Assembly: GCF_011022235.1 (NCBI RefSeq)
Contig: NZ_JAAIYP010000038.1
Coordinates: 62,001 to 126,000 of the forward strand
Length of the DNA stretch: 64,000 nucleotides
Direction: 5' to 3'
Origin: Magnetospirillum aberrantis SpK
GTDB lineage: Bacteria > Pseudomonadota > Alphaproteobacteria > Rhodospirillales > Magnetospirillaceae
Below the pieces are notes generated by a model, which did no database searches, was not told where the DNA came from, and saw only the letters and a program-made list of their open reading frames with translations. Below, in pieces: positions 16,704 through 27,712 of the stretch (positions are counted from its first letter, which is position 1; every line of letters starts with the position of its first letter). Made by a program: the position numbers and the translations under genes.

Positions 16704-16851
16704 GATGCGCACCGATAGCGGAACAGTCATGCCGCCGCCTCGCGGCACCCCCGAGCAAACACCAACCCTGACACTGGTGGCAAGGCTTGAACCCCCTGGG
16801 CAACGGGCTACACTTCCAGTGGGAGAGCCGGATGGGGAAGGAGAACCCGCT

Positions 16852-17703
16852 ATGAGGGGAGTTTTGCGTCTGGCCCTGGCGGTTTGCGCGCTGGCAACCT
16901 TCATCCATGCCGCCGGCACGGCCTGGGCGCAGGACAAGCCCTTGCGGGTTGCCCTGATGCCGTTCACCAACACCATGCGCCTGATGGAGATGTACCAGCC
17001 GCTGCGCGAAAGCCTTCAGGCCACGCTGGGTCGCCCTGTATACCTGCTCACCGCCGCCGACTACGAAAGCTATTTCCGCCTTATGCGCGAACAGGGTTAC
17101 GACATCGCCGTCACCGGCCCGCATTTCGGCGCCTGGGCTGTTGCCCACGGCGCGCGGCCGTTGCTGCGCTACGGCCCCACCCTCAAGCCGATCCTGGTGG
17201 TGCGCGCCGATTCTCCGATCGCGTCCCCCCTTGACCTGCACGGCAAGGTGCTGACGCTGTCCAACCGGCTGTCGGTATCGTCCATCACCGGTCAGGCGTG
17301 GCTGGCCGGGCTGGGCCTGACCGAGGGACGCGACTACCGCCTGACCGTCAGCCCCACCCACACCACCGCCATCATGTCCGTGGTGATGGGCGAGGCGGAT
17401 GCCGCCATCACCACCCATACCCCGGTGCAACAGGCCCCCGAGGACACGCGCAAAGCCATCCGCGTCATCGAGAGCCCCAAGGGCTTCCCCCACCTTTTCA
17501 CCATCGCCAGCCCCACCATGCCGGCCGAGCAGGCCGAGCGTGTCAAGGCCGCCCTGCTGACCTTCGCCGACACCGCCGCCGGCAAGGACTTCCTGGAAAG
17601 CAGCGGCTATCGCAGCTACCGCGACATCTCGGCCGAGGACCTGGAGAGTTTGCGTGGCCCGGTGTCGCTGTTGTCGGCCATCGTCCCCGAGGCGGCACAG
17701 TGA
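16852..17703 (+). CDS. PhnD-like periplasmic substrate-binding protein
   Basis: A 283-residue exported protein: signal peptide MRGVLRLALAVCALATFIHA, mature part starting near QDKPLRVALMPF. It follows the phosphate/phosphonate-binding (PhnD, PBP2) plan: LRESLQATLGRPVYLLTAADYESYF, GYDIAVTGPHFGAWA, DLHGKVLTLSNRLSVSS, MGEADAAITTHTPVQQ. No ABC permease or ATPase is nearby. Its stop overlaps the GTG start of a membrane histidine kinase, so it more likely presents a ligand to that kinase than feeds a transporter. The start at 16852 follows AAGGAG. Confidence 0.82.
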   Translation: MRGVLRLALAVCALATFIHAAGTAWAQDKPLRVALMPFTNTMRLMEMYQPLRESLQATLGRPVYLLTAADYESYFRLMREQGYDIAVTGPHFGAWAVAHGARPLLRYGPTLKPILVVRADSPIASPLDLHGKVLTLSNRLSVSSITGQAWLAGLGLTEGRDYRLTVSPTHTTAIMSVVMGEADAAITTHTPVQQAPEDTRKAIRVIESPKGFPHLFTIASPTMPAEQAERVKAALLTFADTAAGKDFLESSGYRSYRDISAEDLESLRGPVSLLSAIVPEAAQ

Positions 17704-19094
17704 AACGTCTTGTCCACCGTTCATTGCGGTTCCGACTGATCGCCGCCTGCGTGCTGATCGAGATGCTGATGCTGTCCCTGATCGTCGGCAACAGCATGCG
17801 CCTGGTCCAGCACCACCTGTTGGCCCAGGCGCAGGGACGGGTCGCCAACATGGAGGAAACCTTCTCGGTCGCCCTGGCCGCCCCGCTGGCCGCCCGCGAC
17901 CACGCCGTGCTGCGCAGCCTGATCCAACGTCTGAGCGGCCTGGACGGCGTGGTCTACCTGACGCTCGAGGACGCCGAGGGCGTGACCGTGGGCCAGGAAG
18001 GCACGGTGCCGCCCCGCATCCCGGACCCTGACGCAACATTCAGCGACGCCACCACGGTTCACCACGGCCGCCTGGACATCGACCTGTACGGCCAGCCGCT
18101 GGGTCGGTTGCATTATGGGTTGTCCACCGACTTCCTGAGCGCCGCCAAACGCGAGGTCCTGCTCCAGGGCATCGCCATCGCCACGCTCGAGATTTTCTTT
18201 TCCACCTTCGCCCTGATCACTGTCGGGCTGTTGCTGACCGCCCGGCTCGAGACGTTGACCGACGCCAGCCTGCGGGTCGCCGCCGGCGATCTGCGAACCT
18301 TGGTCGAAGTTCGCGGCAACGACGAGGTCGCCGCCCTGGGCCATGCGTTCAACACCATGGCGGAAGCGATCGGCGACAAGGTGGAGCAGTTGGAAGTGAC
18401 GGGCGCCACCTTGCGCGCCTCGAACGCCGAGTTGCAGCGGCTGGCTGAAGTCGCCGCCCACCACCTGCAAGAGCCGGTGCGGGGCCTGGTCACCTATGCC
18501 CAATTGCTGGAACGCCACGCCGCCGGAACGTTGGATGACGAATCCCGCGACTATCTGGACGTCATCGTCGCCGGCGCCAAGCGCACCCGTGGCCTGTTGC
18601 TCGACCTGCAAAGCTATGTGGCCATCGACATGTCGCCGGTGCCGGCCGATTCCGTGGTCGATCTGGGCCATTGCGCCAGAGACGCCTGCGCCGCCCTGGC
18701 CGACAAGGTCGAGGCATCGCAGGCGACAGTCACCATCGAGGATCTGCCGCGTGCCCATGGCGACGCGGACCAGATCACCACCGTGTTGCGTCTTTTGCTG
18801 GAAAACGCCATGGACCATCGCGGCGATCAGCCGCCGGTCATCCGCGTCCACGCCACCCCGGATTCCGGCCGGGTGGTGGTCGGGGTCAGCGACAACGGCC
18901 CCGGCGTGCCGCGCGAATTCCGCGAACGGGTATTCGAGTTGTTCGAAACCTTGGGAACCCGTGGCGAAGGCACCGGTTTCGGTCTGGCGGCGGTCCGCAA
19001 GATCGTGCGCCGCCATCACGGCAACGTGTGGATCACCCCTGGCTCGAACAACAGCGGCCTGACCGTGAACTTCACGTTGCCGAAAGCAACTTGA
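17700..19094 (+). CDS. Membrane sensor histidine kinase
   Basis: A 464-residue kinase starting at GTG 17700, which overlaps the TGA of the PhnD-like gene. TM1 near residues 10-32, a short periplasmic domain (about 33-155), TM2 near 158-182, then HAMP (ARLETLTDASLRVAAGDL). The phosphoacceptor segment is EVAAHHLQEPVRGLVTYAQL with the His in AHHLQEP. The HATPase has LLLENAMDH (N box), GVSDNGPGVP (G1) and GEGTGFGLAAVRKI (G2). It probably senses the ligand state of the upstream binding protein and phosphorylates the convergent single-domain receiver, with which it overlaps by 23 bp. Confidence 0.88.
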   Translation: MKRLVHRSLRFRLIAACVLIEMLMLSLIVGNSMRLVQHHLLAQAQGRVANMEETFSVALAAPLAARDHAVLRSLIQRLSGLDGVVYLTLEDAEGVTVGQEGTVPPRIPDPDATFSDATTVHHGRLDIDLYGQPLGRLHYGLSTDFLSAAKREVLLQGIAIATLEIFFSTFALITVGLLLTARLETLTDASLRVAAGDLRTLVEVRGNDEVAALGHAFNTMAEAIGDKVEQLEVTGATLRASNAELQRLAEVAAHHLQEPVRGLVTYAQLLERHAAGTLDDESRDYLDVIVAGAKRTRGLLLDLQSYVAIDMSPVPADSVVDLGHCARDACAALADKVEASQATVTIEDLPRAHGDADQITTVLRLLLENAMDHRGDQPPVIRVHATPDSGRVVVGVSDNGPGVPREFRERVFELFETLGTRGEGTGFGLAAVRKIVRRHHGNVWITPGSNNSGLTVNFTLPKAT

Positions 19095-19509
19095 GCGGCC
19101 GGCGGACCGTGTTGAACCAATATTCCTCGACTCGACGCACCGCCTGGAAGAATTCGTCCATGTCCATGGGCTTGGTGATGTAGCCCGACGCCCCCAGCGC
19201 ATAGCTGGCGGTGACGTCGCGATCCACCGCCGAGGTGCTGAGAACCACCACCGGAATGGTCGCCAGATCGGGGTCCGACTTCAGTTCCTTCAGGGTTTCC
19301 TTGCCGTTCATCTGCGGCATGTTGAGGTCAAGGAAGATCAGGTCGGGACGGGACGGCGTGTCGTCGCCGCGCAGCTTGTCCAACGCCTCGCGGCCGTTCC
19401 CCGCCGTCGTCACAGCGCACGGATACGGCGCCTCGGCCACCGCCAGCTTGACCAGCTGCACGTCACCCACCGCGTCGTCCACCACCATGATGTGATACTG
19501 GGGGGTCAT
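19072..19509 (-). CDS. Single-domain response regulator
   Basis: A 145-residue receiver of the Rcp1 type without an output domain. Phosphorylation residues are complete: IMVVDDAVGD (acidic pair), LIFLDLNMPQMNG (phosphoacceptor Asp), VVLSTSAVDRD (Ser/Thr switch) and YITKPMDMDEF (Lys). The ATG at 19509 matches the domain start; the in-frame codon at 19578 adds 23 residues outside the fold. Such receivers act by protein contact or pass phosphate onward. It is convergent with the kinase and their ends overlap by 23 bp. Confidence 0.88.
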   Translation of the reverse strand: MTPQYHIMVVDDAVGDVQLVKLAVAEAPYPCAVTTAGNGREALDKLRGDDTPSRPDLIFLDLNMPQMNGKETLKELKSDPDLATIPVVVLSTSAVDRDVTASYALGASGYITKPMDMDEFFQAVRRVEEYWFNTVRRPLKLLSAT

Positions 19510-19629
19510 CCGCCCTGCCTCCGTCCCCTGAGGGAGTCTGTCACCATAGCACACATGGTAACGCACAAACGTAAACACGCTTCCCTGTCAAAATGAACAG
19601 GGAACGAACGTTTCACCGCCTTCAGGCAA

Positions 19630-20829
19630 TCAGCCGATCTGCCCTTCGGCCAGGATGCGCTCCAACTCGGCGACGCCGGAGGGCATGTCGACCGACGCCC
19701 CCGCCGCCCGCAGGCTGGAGCCCAGGGCATGCAGGGTGCGGAACACATGGTGTGCCCGGCATTGCTCGCCCATCTGACCGACGCGCAGGATGTCGAGACC
19801 AAAGGCCCCCGACACCTCGACCCGATAGACCTGGGACATGTGGTGACGCACGGCGTCGGGCGAAATCCCCTCGGGCAGCTTGATGCCGACCACGGAATTC
19901 AGACGCGCCTGTTCGGGCACGAACAGGTCCAGCCCCATGGCGGCGACACCGCCCTGAAGCGCCCGCGAGCTGATTTCATGGCGGTGGAAACGCGCGGGAA
20001 GGGTTTCGTTGCAGATCAGCCGCAACGCTTCGTGAATGGCCATGATGCCCGACACCGGGGCGGTGTAATGATAGGATTTCAGGTTCCAGAAACGGTCGGC
20101 CAGCCGGGCGTCCAGGCACCAATGGGCCATGGGGGCGTTGCGGCTTTCGATGCGCTTCCAGGCCAGTTCCGAGAACGCCAGCAACGACACGCCGGGAATG
20201 GACGACAACCCCTTCTGGCCGCCGGTGATGACCGCGTCCACCCCCCAGGTGTCCATTTCCATGTCCATGGTCGACAAGGTGCAGACCGCATCGACCACCA
20301 CCAGACAATCGTATTTGCGCGCGATGGCGGCGATTTCCGGCAGTTGGCTGTTCCACACGGTGTTGGAGGTCTCGCCCTGGACCAGGGTCAGCACCTTGGG
20401 GCATTCACGGCGAATGGCCTGTTCCACCTGATCCGGGTCGGCGCTTTCGGTGATGCCCAACTCCAGCAACGCCACGTCGGCCCCACAGCGGGTGGCCATT
20501 TCCGCCAGCCGCCGGCTGAAATAGCCGTTGCACACCGACAACACCTTGGTGCCCGGCTCGACCAGGTTGCAGACGGCCATCTCCATGGCGGCCGAGGCCG
20601 GACCGGCAACGCCGAGGACCCGCGCCGACTGGGTCTGGAAGACATAGCGGGCCATTTCCTTCACCTGTTCGATGACCCTGTTCATGGTCTCGCCCAAGTG
20701 ATTGATGACGATGGAATTGGCCTCGGCCACGCGGGCCGGGATGGGCACCGGGCCGGCGCCCATCATCAGCAGCGGCTCATCCGGCAGGATTCGGTCCAGC
20801 GGCACGACAGCGGGCGGGCGGTAGCGCAT
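19630..20829 (-). CDS. PLP-dependent aminotransferase, alanine-glyoxylate/serine-pyruvate type
   Basis: A 399-residue class V aminotransferase. It opens with LLMMGAGPVPIPARVAEANS, has the cofactor-binding stretch VVVDAVCTLS, and the PLP lysine in TGGQKGLSSIPG (Lys206). The C-terminal domain (about 290-399) holds GIKLPEGISPDAVRHHM and DILRVGQMGEQC. Members transfer amino groups between Ala or Ser and glyoxylate or pyruvate; the exact pair cannot be told. ATG 20829 follows AAGGAAG by seven bases and is preferred over 20862. It stands alone on its strand, 83 bp after the EF-G-like gene in map order. Confidence 0.85.
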   Translation of the reverse strand: MRYRPPAVVPLDRILPDEPLLMMGAGPVPIPARVAEANSIVINHLGETMNRVIEQVKEMARYVFQTQSARVLGVAGPASAAMEMAVCNLVEPGTKVLSVCNGYFSRRLAEMATRCGADVALLELGITESADPDQVEQAIRRECPKVLTLVQGETSNTVWNSQLPEIAAIARKYDCLVVVDAVCTLSTMDMEMDTWGVDAVITGGQKGLSSIPGVSLLAFSELAWKRIESRNAPMAHWCLDARLADRFWNLKSYHYTAPVSGIMAIHEALRLICNETLPARFHRHEISSRALQGGVAAMGLDLFVPEQARLNSVVGIKLPEGISPDAVRHHMSQVYRVEVSGAFGLDILRVGQMGEQCRAHHVFRTLHALGSSLRAAGASVDMPSGVAELERILAEGQIG

Positions 20830-20912
20830 ATCATCACTTCCTTGATAAGGGGGAAGCGACATTCACAAACCCGCCCCCGCCCTGTCAAGGGGTAGCCGCA
20901 TCAACCATAAGG

Positions 20913-22934
20913 TCAGCCGGCCAGGACCTTCTTTCGTTCCTCCACCACTTTCTGGGCGTCGCGGCCAGTCAGTTCCTGAAGATGGTCGAACGCCCACAGG
21001 AAAGTGCCGACCCCCATGGTCAGCGACCGCAACTCGACGATCAGGTCGCCCATCTCCGCCTGCGGCAGATAGGCCGACACCGCGTCCCACCCGGTCCAGC
21101 CGGGCTTGGCGTCATAGCCGAGAATCTGTCCGCGCCGCCCCGAAATGATGCGCTGGGCCTTCGAGGTGTAATCCGAGGGCACCGACACCTCGACCTTGAG
21201 GATCGGTTCCAGCAGGATCGGCTCGCATTGCGGCAAGCCCTCGCTCATGGCGATGCGGGCCGCGGTCTTGAAGGCCATGTCGGAACTGTCGACCGCGTGG
21301 AAGCTGCCGTCGGTCAGCGACACCGCCACGTCCACCACCGGAAAGCCCAACGATCCCTGGCGCAGGAATTCCAACACCCCTTCCTCGACGGCGGGGATGT
21401 ACTGACGGGGGATGGCGCCGCCGACGATCTTGTCCTCGAAGGCGAACCCCGCCCCACGCGGTTGCGGCCGGATGTCGATGTGCACGTCGCCGAACTGGCC
21501 GTGACCACCCGATTGCTTCTTGTGGCGACCGTGCACCGAAATCGCCTTGCGGATGGTTTCCTTGTAGGGAACGGTCGGCTTGCCGGTGACGACCCCCAGG
21601 TTGAAGCGGCTTTTCAGCCGTTCCAACGCCACCTGGAGATGGATTTCGCCTTGGCCCCACAGCACCAGTTCGCTGAACTCGGCGCTTTGTTCCAGACGGT
21701 ACGAGCCGTCTTCTTCCACCAGCTTGGTCAACGCGCCGGTCAACTTGACGTCGTCGCCCTTTTTCTCGGCGGACAGGGCCAGACCGAACAAGGGTTCAAG
21801 CACCATGACCGGATCGGCGGCCGAGACCGTCGTGCCGATGGTGACGCCGGTGGCCACCGCATCCAGCTTGCCGAACGCCACCACCTCGCCAGCCACCGCC
21901 TTGGCGATCTTGGCCGGACCGGTGGGCGCGGGCGCGTAAAGGCCCGAGATGCGCCCCACCTCCAGCGTCTGGTTGTCGGCGAACTCACCGGCGAAGACGC
22001 GGGCATAGGACAGCTTGCCGGTGTGGCTGGCGTGCACGGTCTTGAACACCCGCGCCGCCGGAGCGCCCGCGGAATCGATGCCGGCACGCGCCGCCGCCAC
22101 CTCGGGCGCCGGCACTTCGTGGCGCAACGCCTTCCACAGCCGGGTGATGCCGGCCCCGGTCTCGGCCGAACCGAAGAACACCGGCACGATCAAGTCCTCG
22201 GTCAGATCCTTGACCAGATCGCCATACACCTCGTCCTTGGGCGGCTGGACGTCCTCCAGCAGCTCTTCCATCAGGTGGTCGTCGTAATCGGCCAGATGTT
22301 CCAGCATTTCCTGGCGGGCCAGGCGTTCCTCGTCGCGCAGTTGCTCGGGAATCTGGATCAGGTCGGACGGCTGGCCGGGGCGGTATTTGTAGGCCCGCTC
22401 GCTGACCAGATCGACATAGCCGACCACCTTGTCCTCTTCGCGGATCGGCACCTCGCGCAACACCAAGGGGCGTTCGCTCACCGCCTGAAGCGCCTCCAGC
22501 GCCTCTTTCAGGCGGGCGCCGTTGCCGTCCACCTTGTTGATGAACAGCACATGCGGAATCGAACGCTCGTCCAGGAAACGCAGCAGCGGTGCCACCATGA
22601 CGGCGCGGGCCGGGTCGGGCTCCACCACCACCACCGCGGCGTCGGCCACCGTCAACACATTGAAGGTGTCTTGCAGAAACTCCACCGAGCCGGGACAGTC
22701 GATCAGGGTCCAGCGTTCGTCCAGATAGGAGACCGCCGCCATGTTGGGTTCGACGCTCATCTGACGGTTACGCGCCTCGGGGCTGGGATCGCCCACCGTG
22801 GAACCGTCCTTGATCCGTCCCTGGCGGGCGATGGCGCCGGCACGGAACAACAGAGCCTCGAGAAGCGAGGTCTTGCCGCCGCCGAACGGTCCCACCAAAG
22901 CGGCGGCACGGGCTTGCGAACATCTGCCGGTCAT
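20913..22934 (-). CDS. Elongation factor G-like GTPase
   Basis: A 673-residue translational GTPase paralogue of EF-G. G1 is GPFGGGKTSLL, G3 is DCPGS in place of the usual DTPGH, and G4 is NKVD. EF-G domains II-V follow: VVAFGKLDAVATGVTIG, then GQGEIHLQVALERLKSRF, GGHGQFGDVHIDIRP and EPILKVEVSVPSDYTSKAQR. The changed G3 (Ser for the catalytic-switch His) and single copy here mark the EF-G-like clade rather than the main fusA, which is normally in the str operon. Its exact role is unclear. GGGAGGG lies a few bases before the ATG. Confidence 0.87.
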   Translation of the reverse strand: MTGRCSQARAAALVGPFGGGKTSLLEALLFRAGAIARQGRIKDGSTVGDPSPEARNRQMSVEPNMAAVSYLDERWTLIDCPGSVEFLQDTFNVLTVADAAVVVVEPDPARAVMVAPLLRFLDERSIPHVLFINKVDGNGARLKEALEALQAVSERPLVLREVPIREEDKVVGYVDLVSERAYKYRPGQPSDLIQIPEQLRDEERLARQEMLEHLADYDDHLMEELLEDVQPPKDEVYGDLVKDLTEDLIVPVFFGSAETGAGITRLWKALRHEVPAPEVAAARAGIDSAGAPAARVFKTVHASHTGKLSYARVFAGEFADNQTLEVGRISGLYAPAPTGPAKIAKAVAGEVVAFGKLDAVATGVTIGTTVSAADPVMVLEPLFGLALSAEKKGDDVKLTGALTKLVEEDGSYRLEQSAEFSELVLWGQGEIHLQVALERLKSRFNLGVVTGKPTVPYKETIRKAISVHGRHKKQSGGHGQFGDVHIDIRPQPRGAGFAFEDKIVGGAIPRQYIPAVEEGVLEFLRQGSLGFPVVDVAVSLTDGSFHAVDSSDMAFKTAARIAMSEGLPQCEPILLEPILKVEVSVPSDYTSKAQRIISGRRGQILGYDAKPGWTGWDAVSAYLPQAEMGDLIVELRSLTMGVGTFLWAFDHLQELTGRDAQKVVEERKKVLAG

Positions 22935-23044
22935 GAATTCCCTCCCTCAAAGCAACCCATTTCCTTGAGAGTCATGCTTTCAGGTGGCGGCGACGCTGGC
23001 AAGGGGGAAAGCTTGCGGGGCAGGCCTGACTTTCGGACGATTGT

Positions 23045-23410
23045 CTAAGCGGAAAGGCGCATTCCCAGGTCCACCACCCAGGCAGCGGCGGCCGGTCCGG
23101 CCAGACGGCGCGCATAGACCTGGAAGGTTTCCCGCATGATCTCGCTGACCACGCGCTGAATCCGCCCGTCGCCCATGCCATGCTGGCCGTCCATCATCAC
23201 CCACACCTCACGCCGTTCGCACGGCACCCGATGGGCGCGGCGGCCCAGTTGGTAAAGCGTCAGGGTTTCCAGCGTCAGCAATACGGCCAAGGCGTCCAGG
23301 GCCAAGCCCCGGTCGAAATGCAGGGCCGCCACCACCAGGGCAATTCCCAACAGCCCCAGACCGGCGGCGCGACGCACCGAAACGTCGGCGAAATAACGAA
23401 TGCGGTCCAT
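23045..23410 (-). CDS. Small membrane protein of unknown function
   Basis: A 121-residue protein. Residues about 8-50 form two adjacent hydrophobic segments ([18 protein letters not shown], then [20 protein letters not shown]), followed by a charged cytoplasmic or periplasmic tail ([40 protein letters not shown]). The ATG at 23410 is preferred over 23506 because it places the first helix near the start and follows GAGGTG. The stretch 23411-23682 up to ettA holds no gene, only the ettA promoter region. Confidence 0.6.
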   Translation of the reverse strand: MDRIRYFADVSVRRAAGLGLLGIALVVAALHFDRGLALDALAVLLTLETLTLYQLGRRAHRVPCERREVWVMMDGQHGMGDGRIQRVVSEIMRETFQVYARRLAGPAAAAWVVDLGMRLSA

Positions 23411-23682
23411 GGCGGCACCTCGCATCTGTCGCACGGGCCCGCTATGACCCGCAGGGAAGCCCTTGCAATTCACGGGCCACGCCGCCCGCCCCGCGAAACC
23501 GGCCAAAAGCCGTCACGCTTCCTTCACATGGGGAGCAAAGACGACGATTCCATGGGCGATTCGCGACACAAACCGGCCACCGGGTGGGCAATCCTTCCCC
23601 GGATTGCTTGACGGATCAGGCGCCCCCCTTTAAACCCGGACGCAATTTCATCGACGAATCTGCCTTTCCAGCGGAGAGCCCA

Positions 23683-25362
<1,680 letters not shown>

Positions 25363-25374
25363 TCCCATGAAACG

Positions 25375-25401
25375 ACGGCGCGCCCCCAAAAGGCGCGCCG
25401 T
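25375..25401 (+). terminator. Hairpin after ettA
   Basis: ACGGCGCGCC (25375-25384), loop CCCAAAA, GGCGCGCCGT (25392-25401). A 10-bp GC-rich stem beginning 13 bases after the ettA stop. The downstream T tract is poor. Confidence 0.6.
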
Positions 25402-25481
25402 TGAACATTGCGGCCTTATTGAGCATTCCTTAACCGCGTCGGCGGCACACTGCGCGGAAGCGTCGTGCCAAGGAAACGGCC

Positions 25482-26054
25482 ATGTGGAACATCAGCCTGG
25501 CGGACTACGTCTGGGGCAGCAAGAAGGACAGCCAAAGCGGCTTTTACGGCGAAGCGACCAACAGCGCCTATTCGCTGCCGACCGATTCCAGCGGCAAGAC
25601 CCGCCTGCCCACCCAGGCCGACCTCACGGCGGCGACGAAACCCGAGGACAAGCTGACGCTTTTGCGCCAGATGGCCGACGTGGTCAACGTCCAGGCCGAC
25701 GCGGCGTTGGCCACCGGCCGCGCCGACAGCCTTTCCGGCATGACCCAATCGGCCAAGGACGTGTTGAACCAGCTTTCCGGGGTGGTGGACGGTCTCAGGG
25801 ACAGCGACGGCAAGGTGGCGGAAAGTTACCAAAGCGGCATCGCCAATGCCTTGGGCTCGTTGCGCCAGGTCATGGACAGCATCGGCACCCTGAGCAGCCG
25901 GGCCTCGTCCGACGTCGCCGCCCAGGTCACCTCCGACCTGACCGCCATGGACGACCAGGCCAGCGACCTGGCGAAAAGCGCCGGCGGCACATGGCGCCGC
26001 ACCGGCAGCACCTTCCGCGCCGACCCCACCAAGCTGGTGGATATCCTGGTCTGA
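25482..26054 (+). CDS. Hypothetical helical protein
   Basis: A 190-residue acidic protein, MWNISLADYVWGSKKDSQSG at the start, after AAGGAAA. The bulk is helical with many small residues (QADAALATGRADSLSGMTQS, then SGIANALGSLRQVMDSIGTL), and it ends TFRADPTKLVDILV. There is no signal peptide, no membrane segment and no catalytic motif. The regular Ala/Asp/Ser-rich helices could form a coiled bundle. I do not recognise it. Confidence 0.6.
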   Translation: MWNISLADYVWGSKKDSQSGFYGEATNSAYSLPTDSSGKTRLPTQADLTAATKPEDKLTLLRQMADVVNVQADAALATGRADSLSGMTQSAKDVLNQLSGVVDGLRDSDGKVAESYQSGIANALGSLRQVMDSIGTLSSRASSDVAAQVTSDLTAMDDQASDLAKSAGGTWRRTGSTFRADPTKLVDILV

Positions 26055-26077
26055 AGCGGCCGATCCGTGCGCTGGAA

Positions 26078-26500
26078 CTATCCGTTCCGCCGCGTCCCGC
26101 GCAACGCCGCCGTCACCATCAGGACCAGACCGAGCACGGCGACAAGCAGCCCCGCCCCGGCGGGAACGACCGCCCAGGCCCGAACCGAAGGCTCATCGAG
26201 GCTGAGGACGGCGACGGCGGCCCAGCCCAGCCCGCCCAACAGCAACACCAGCCCGATCAGGCCGGCTGGCGTGGTCGGACACAGATCCCGCAACAGGGCA
26301 CGGGTCGTGGCGGCCTCTTGGATGGCGTGGGTGACCACCAGCACCAACGCCCCGCCCAACAGGCCGGCGACAGCGGGCAGACCGGCCGAAGCGACCCGGT
26401 CGAAGGCTTGGGCGTCAAGCGCCATCACCACCCGCACCGCCGACACCGCAATTCCAGCGAAGATGGCGCACCAGGCGGCCAGCCGTATTGCCTTCAGCAT
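26078..26500 (-). CDS. Membrane protein with four transmembrane segments
   Basis: A 140-residue hydrophobic protein. Segments: AIRLAAWCAIFAGIAVSAVR, ASAGLPAVAGLLGGALVLVV, AGLIGLVLLLGGLGWAAVAV and VPAGAGLLVAVLGLVLMVTA. Loops are short and carry few charges. No family recognised. Its stop is 23 bp from the convergent stop at 26054, and it follows slyD by 20 bp on the same strand, so it is probably cotranscribed with slyD. Confidence 0.65.
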   Translation of the reverse strand: MLKAIRLAAWCAIFAGIAVSAVRVVMALDAQAFDRVASAGLPAVAGLLGGALVLVVTHAIQEAATTRALLRDLCPTTPAGLIGLVLLLGGLGWAAVAVLSLDEPSVRAWAVVPAGAGLLVAVLGLVLMVTAALRGTRRNG

Positions 26501-26520
26501 CTCCCCCTCCCCGTTTGCGA

Positions 26521-26946
26521 TCAGGACGCCGGACGGATCGCCGTCACGGTGCAGGTGAAGACCAGCGCCAAACCCGCCAGGGGATGGTTGGCGTCAAGGG
26601 TGACCCGGTCGCCGTCGATCTCGCGCACCACGAAAACCATCGACTGGCCCTGGTCGTCAGCGCCCTCCAACTGGGTGCCCACCTCGACGTCGAAACCGAA
26701 GCGGCCGGCGTGCTCGACCCGTACCAGACTGCGGTCGTAGGGGCCAAAGGCGTCCTCGGCCGAAAGCGTGGCGGTGACCGTTTCGTTCAGCGCCTTGCCG
26801 GCCAAGACCGATTGAAGCTTGGGGAACAGCCCTTCCAGGTCACCATGCAGGTAGACCATGGGCTCCTCGCCGGGATCGATCAATTCGCCATCCTCGCTGC
26901 TGACACTGTATTTCAGCGTCACCATGCTGCCGTTCTCGATCCGCAT
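26521..26946 (-). CDS. slyD: SlyD-like FKBP-type peptidyl-prolyl isomerase
   Basis: A 141-residue FKBP-type isomerase with an insert-in-flap domain: IENGSMVTLKYSVSSEDGEL and EPMVYLHGDLEGLFPKLQSV form the FKBP part, then AEDAFGPYDRSLV is the classic SlyD transition, and LDANHPLAGLALVFTCTVT is the C-terminal FKBP strand. It speeds Xaa-Pro isomerisation and acts as a chaperone in the cytoplasm. The His-rich metal tail of Escherichia coli SlyD is absent, as in many proteobacteria. Confidence 0.9.
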   Translation of the reverse strand: MRIENGSMVTLKYSVSSEDGELIDPGEEPMVYLHGDLEGLFPKLQSVLAGKALNETVTATLSAEDAFGPYDRSLVRVEHAGRFGFDVEVGTQLEGADDQGQSMVFVVREIDGDRVTLDANHPLAGLALVFTCTVTAIRPAS

Positions 26947-27033
26947 CTTCGCCTCGCTGGTTGGCTGTTCCGGTTCCGGCGCAGGCTAGACCGAGCGGCC
27001 TTCGGGGGCAAGGCGCATGGCCACGGAAAAAGA

Positions 27034-27411
27034 TCAGACAGCCATCCGCACACAGGCCCGCCGGATCAGACGGGAAACATGACGCAACGCCCTGTCCAGG
27101 CGATACAGGTCGGCAAGGGCCTCCAGCATGGCCGGCACGGCCTGCGCCGTATCGTCGGCGGCCAAGGCGTCTTCGGCAAGGGAAAGGCGACCGTTGACGG
27201 CTTGCAGACGCCAGGCCAACAGCAACAGGCTGGTCCGCATCCGCCGCACCCCACCCTTTTCCGCCGCGACGACCGGCAAGCTGATCAGGGTGGAACACAA
27301 AACCTCACTCATGTCGGCCATCTGCCGCCGCATGTCGGCGGCGGCCACCCCAAGGCGGGCGTTCCGGGACAAATGACGGCGATGGTTGGGAAAGGCGATC
27401 ACTGCGCCCAT
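27034..27411 (-). CDS. Hypothetical protein
   Basis: A 125-residue protein starting MGAVIAFPNHRRHLSRNARL. It is helical and basic, with MRTSLLLLAWRLQAVNGRLSL and ALADLYRLDRALRHVSRLIR. Its start lies inside the end of the preceding gene (12-bp overlap), so translation is coupled. No family is recognised; the helices might bind a partner such as the coiled-coil product upstream. Confidence 0.55.
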   Translation of the reverse strand: MGAVIAFPNHRRHLSRNARLGVAAADMRRQMADMSEVLCSTLISLPVVAAEKGGVRRMRTSLLLLAWRLQAVNGRLSLAEDALAADDTAQAVPAMLEALADLYRLDRALRHVSRLIRRACVRMAV

Positions 27412-27596
27412 GACACGGTCTCCTTGCACATCGGCTCAGGCTCCGCCGCTTCCAGGCGGATGATTTCGGCGCTGTAGGCGTCCACCTCTTGCCGCAACTG
27501 GCGTTCAGCTTCGGCGACGCGGCGCCGATATTGTTCCAAGGCCCACATCAGACGGCGGTCGGCGTCACCCTGGGGAATGGATTGCATGGCGGTCAT
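27399..27596 (-). CDS. Small coiled-coil protein
   Basis: A 65-residue protein. Residues about 15-50 are a continuous amphipathic helix (MWALEQYRRRVAEAERQLRQ, then EVDAYSAEIIRLEAAE) likely to form a coiled coil. GAGGAGG lies a few bases before the ATG at 27596. It overlaps the next gene by 12 bases. Function unknown. Confidence 0.5.
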   Translation of the reverse strand: MTAMQSIPQGDADRRLMWALEQYRRRVAEAERQLRQEVDAYSAEIIRLEAAEPEPMCKETVSWAQ

Positions 27597-27712
27597 GGCA
27601 TCCTCCTCTTCCCTCCCATGCCTTTAGTATTAACACCTTGAGCGAGTCCCCATAGCCTCAGATGGGGACCACCTGAAGTCGGAGGAAAGGTGGAGACGAT
27701 AATCCGAGCGGA

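Noticed and set aside
20982-23048. 688-codon frame opposite the EF-G-like gene
   Set aside because: His/Arg/Gln-rich shadow; the minus strand has full GTPase motifs.
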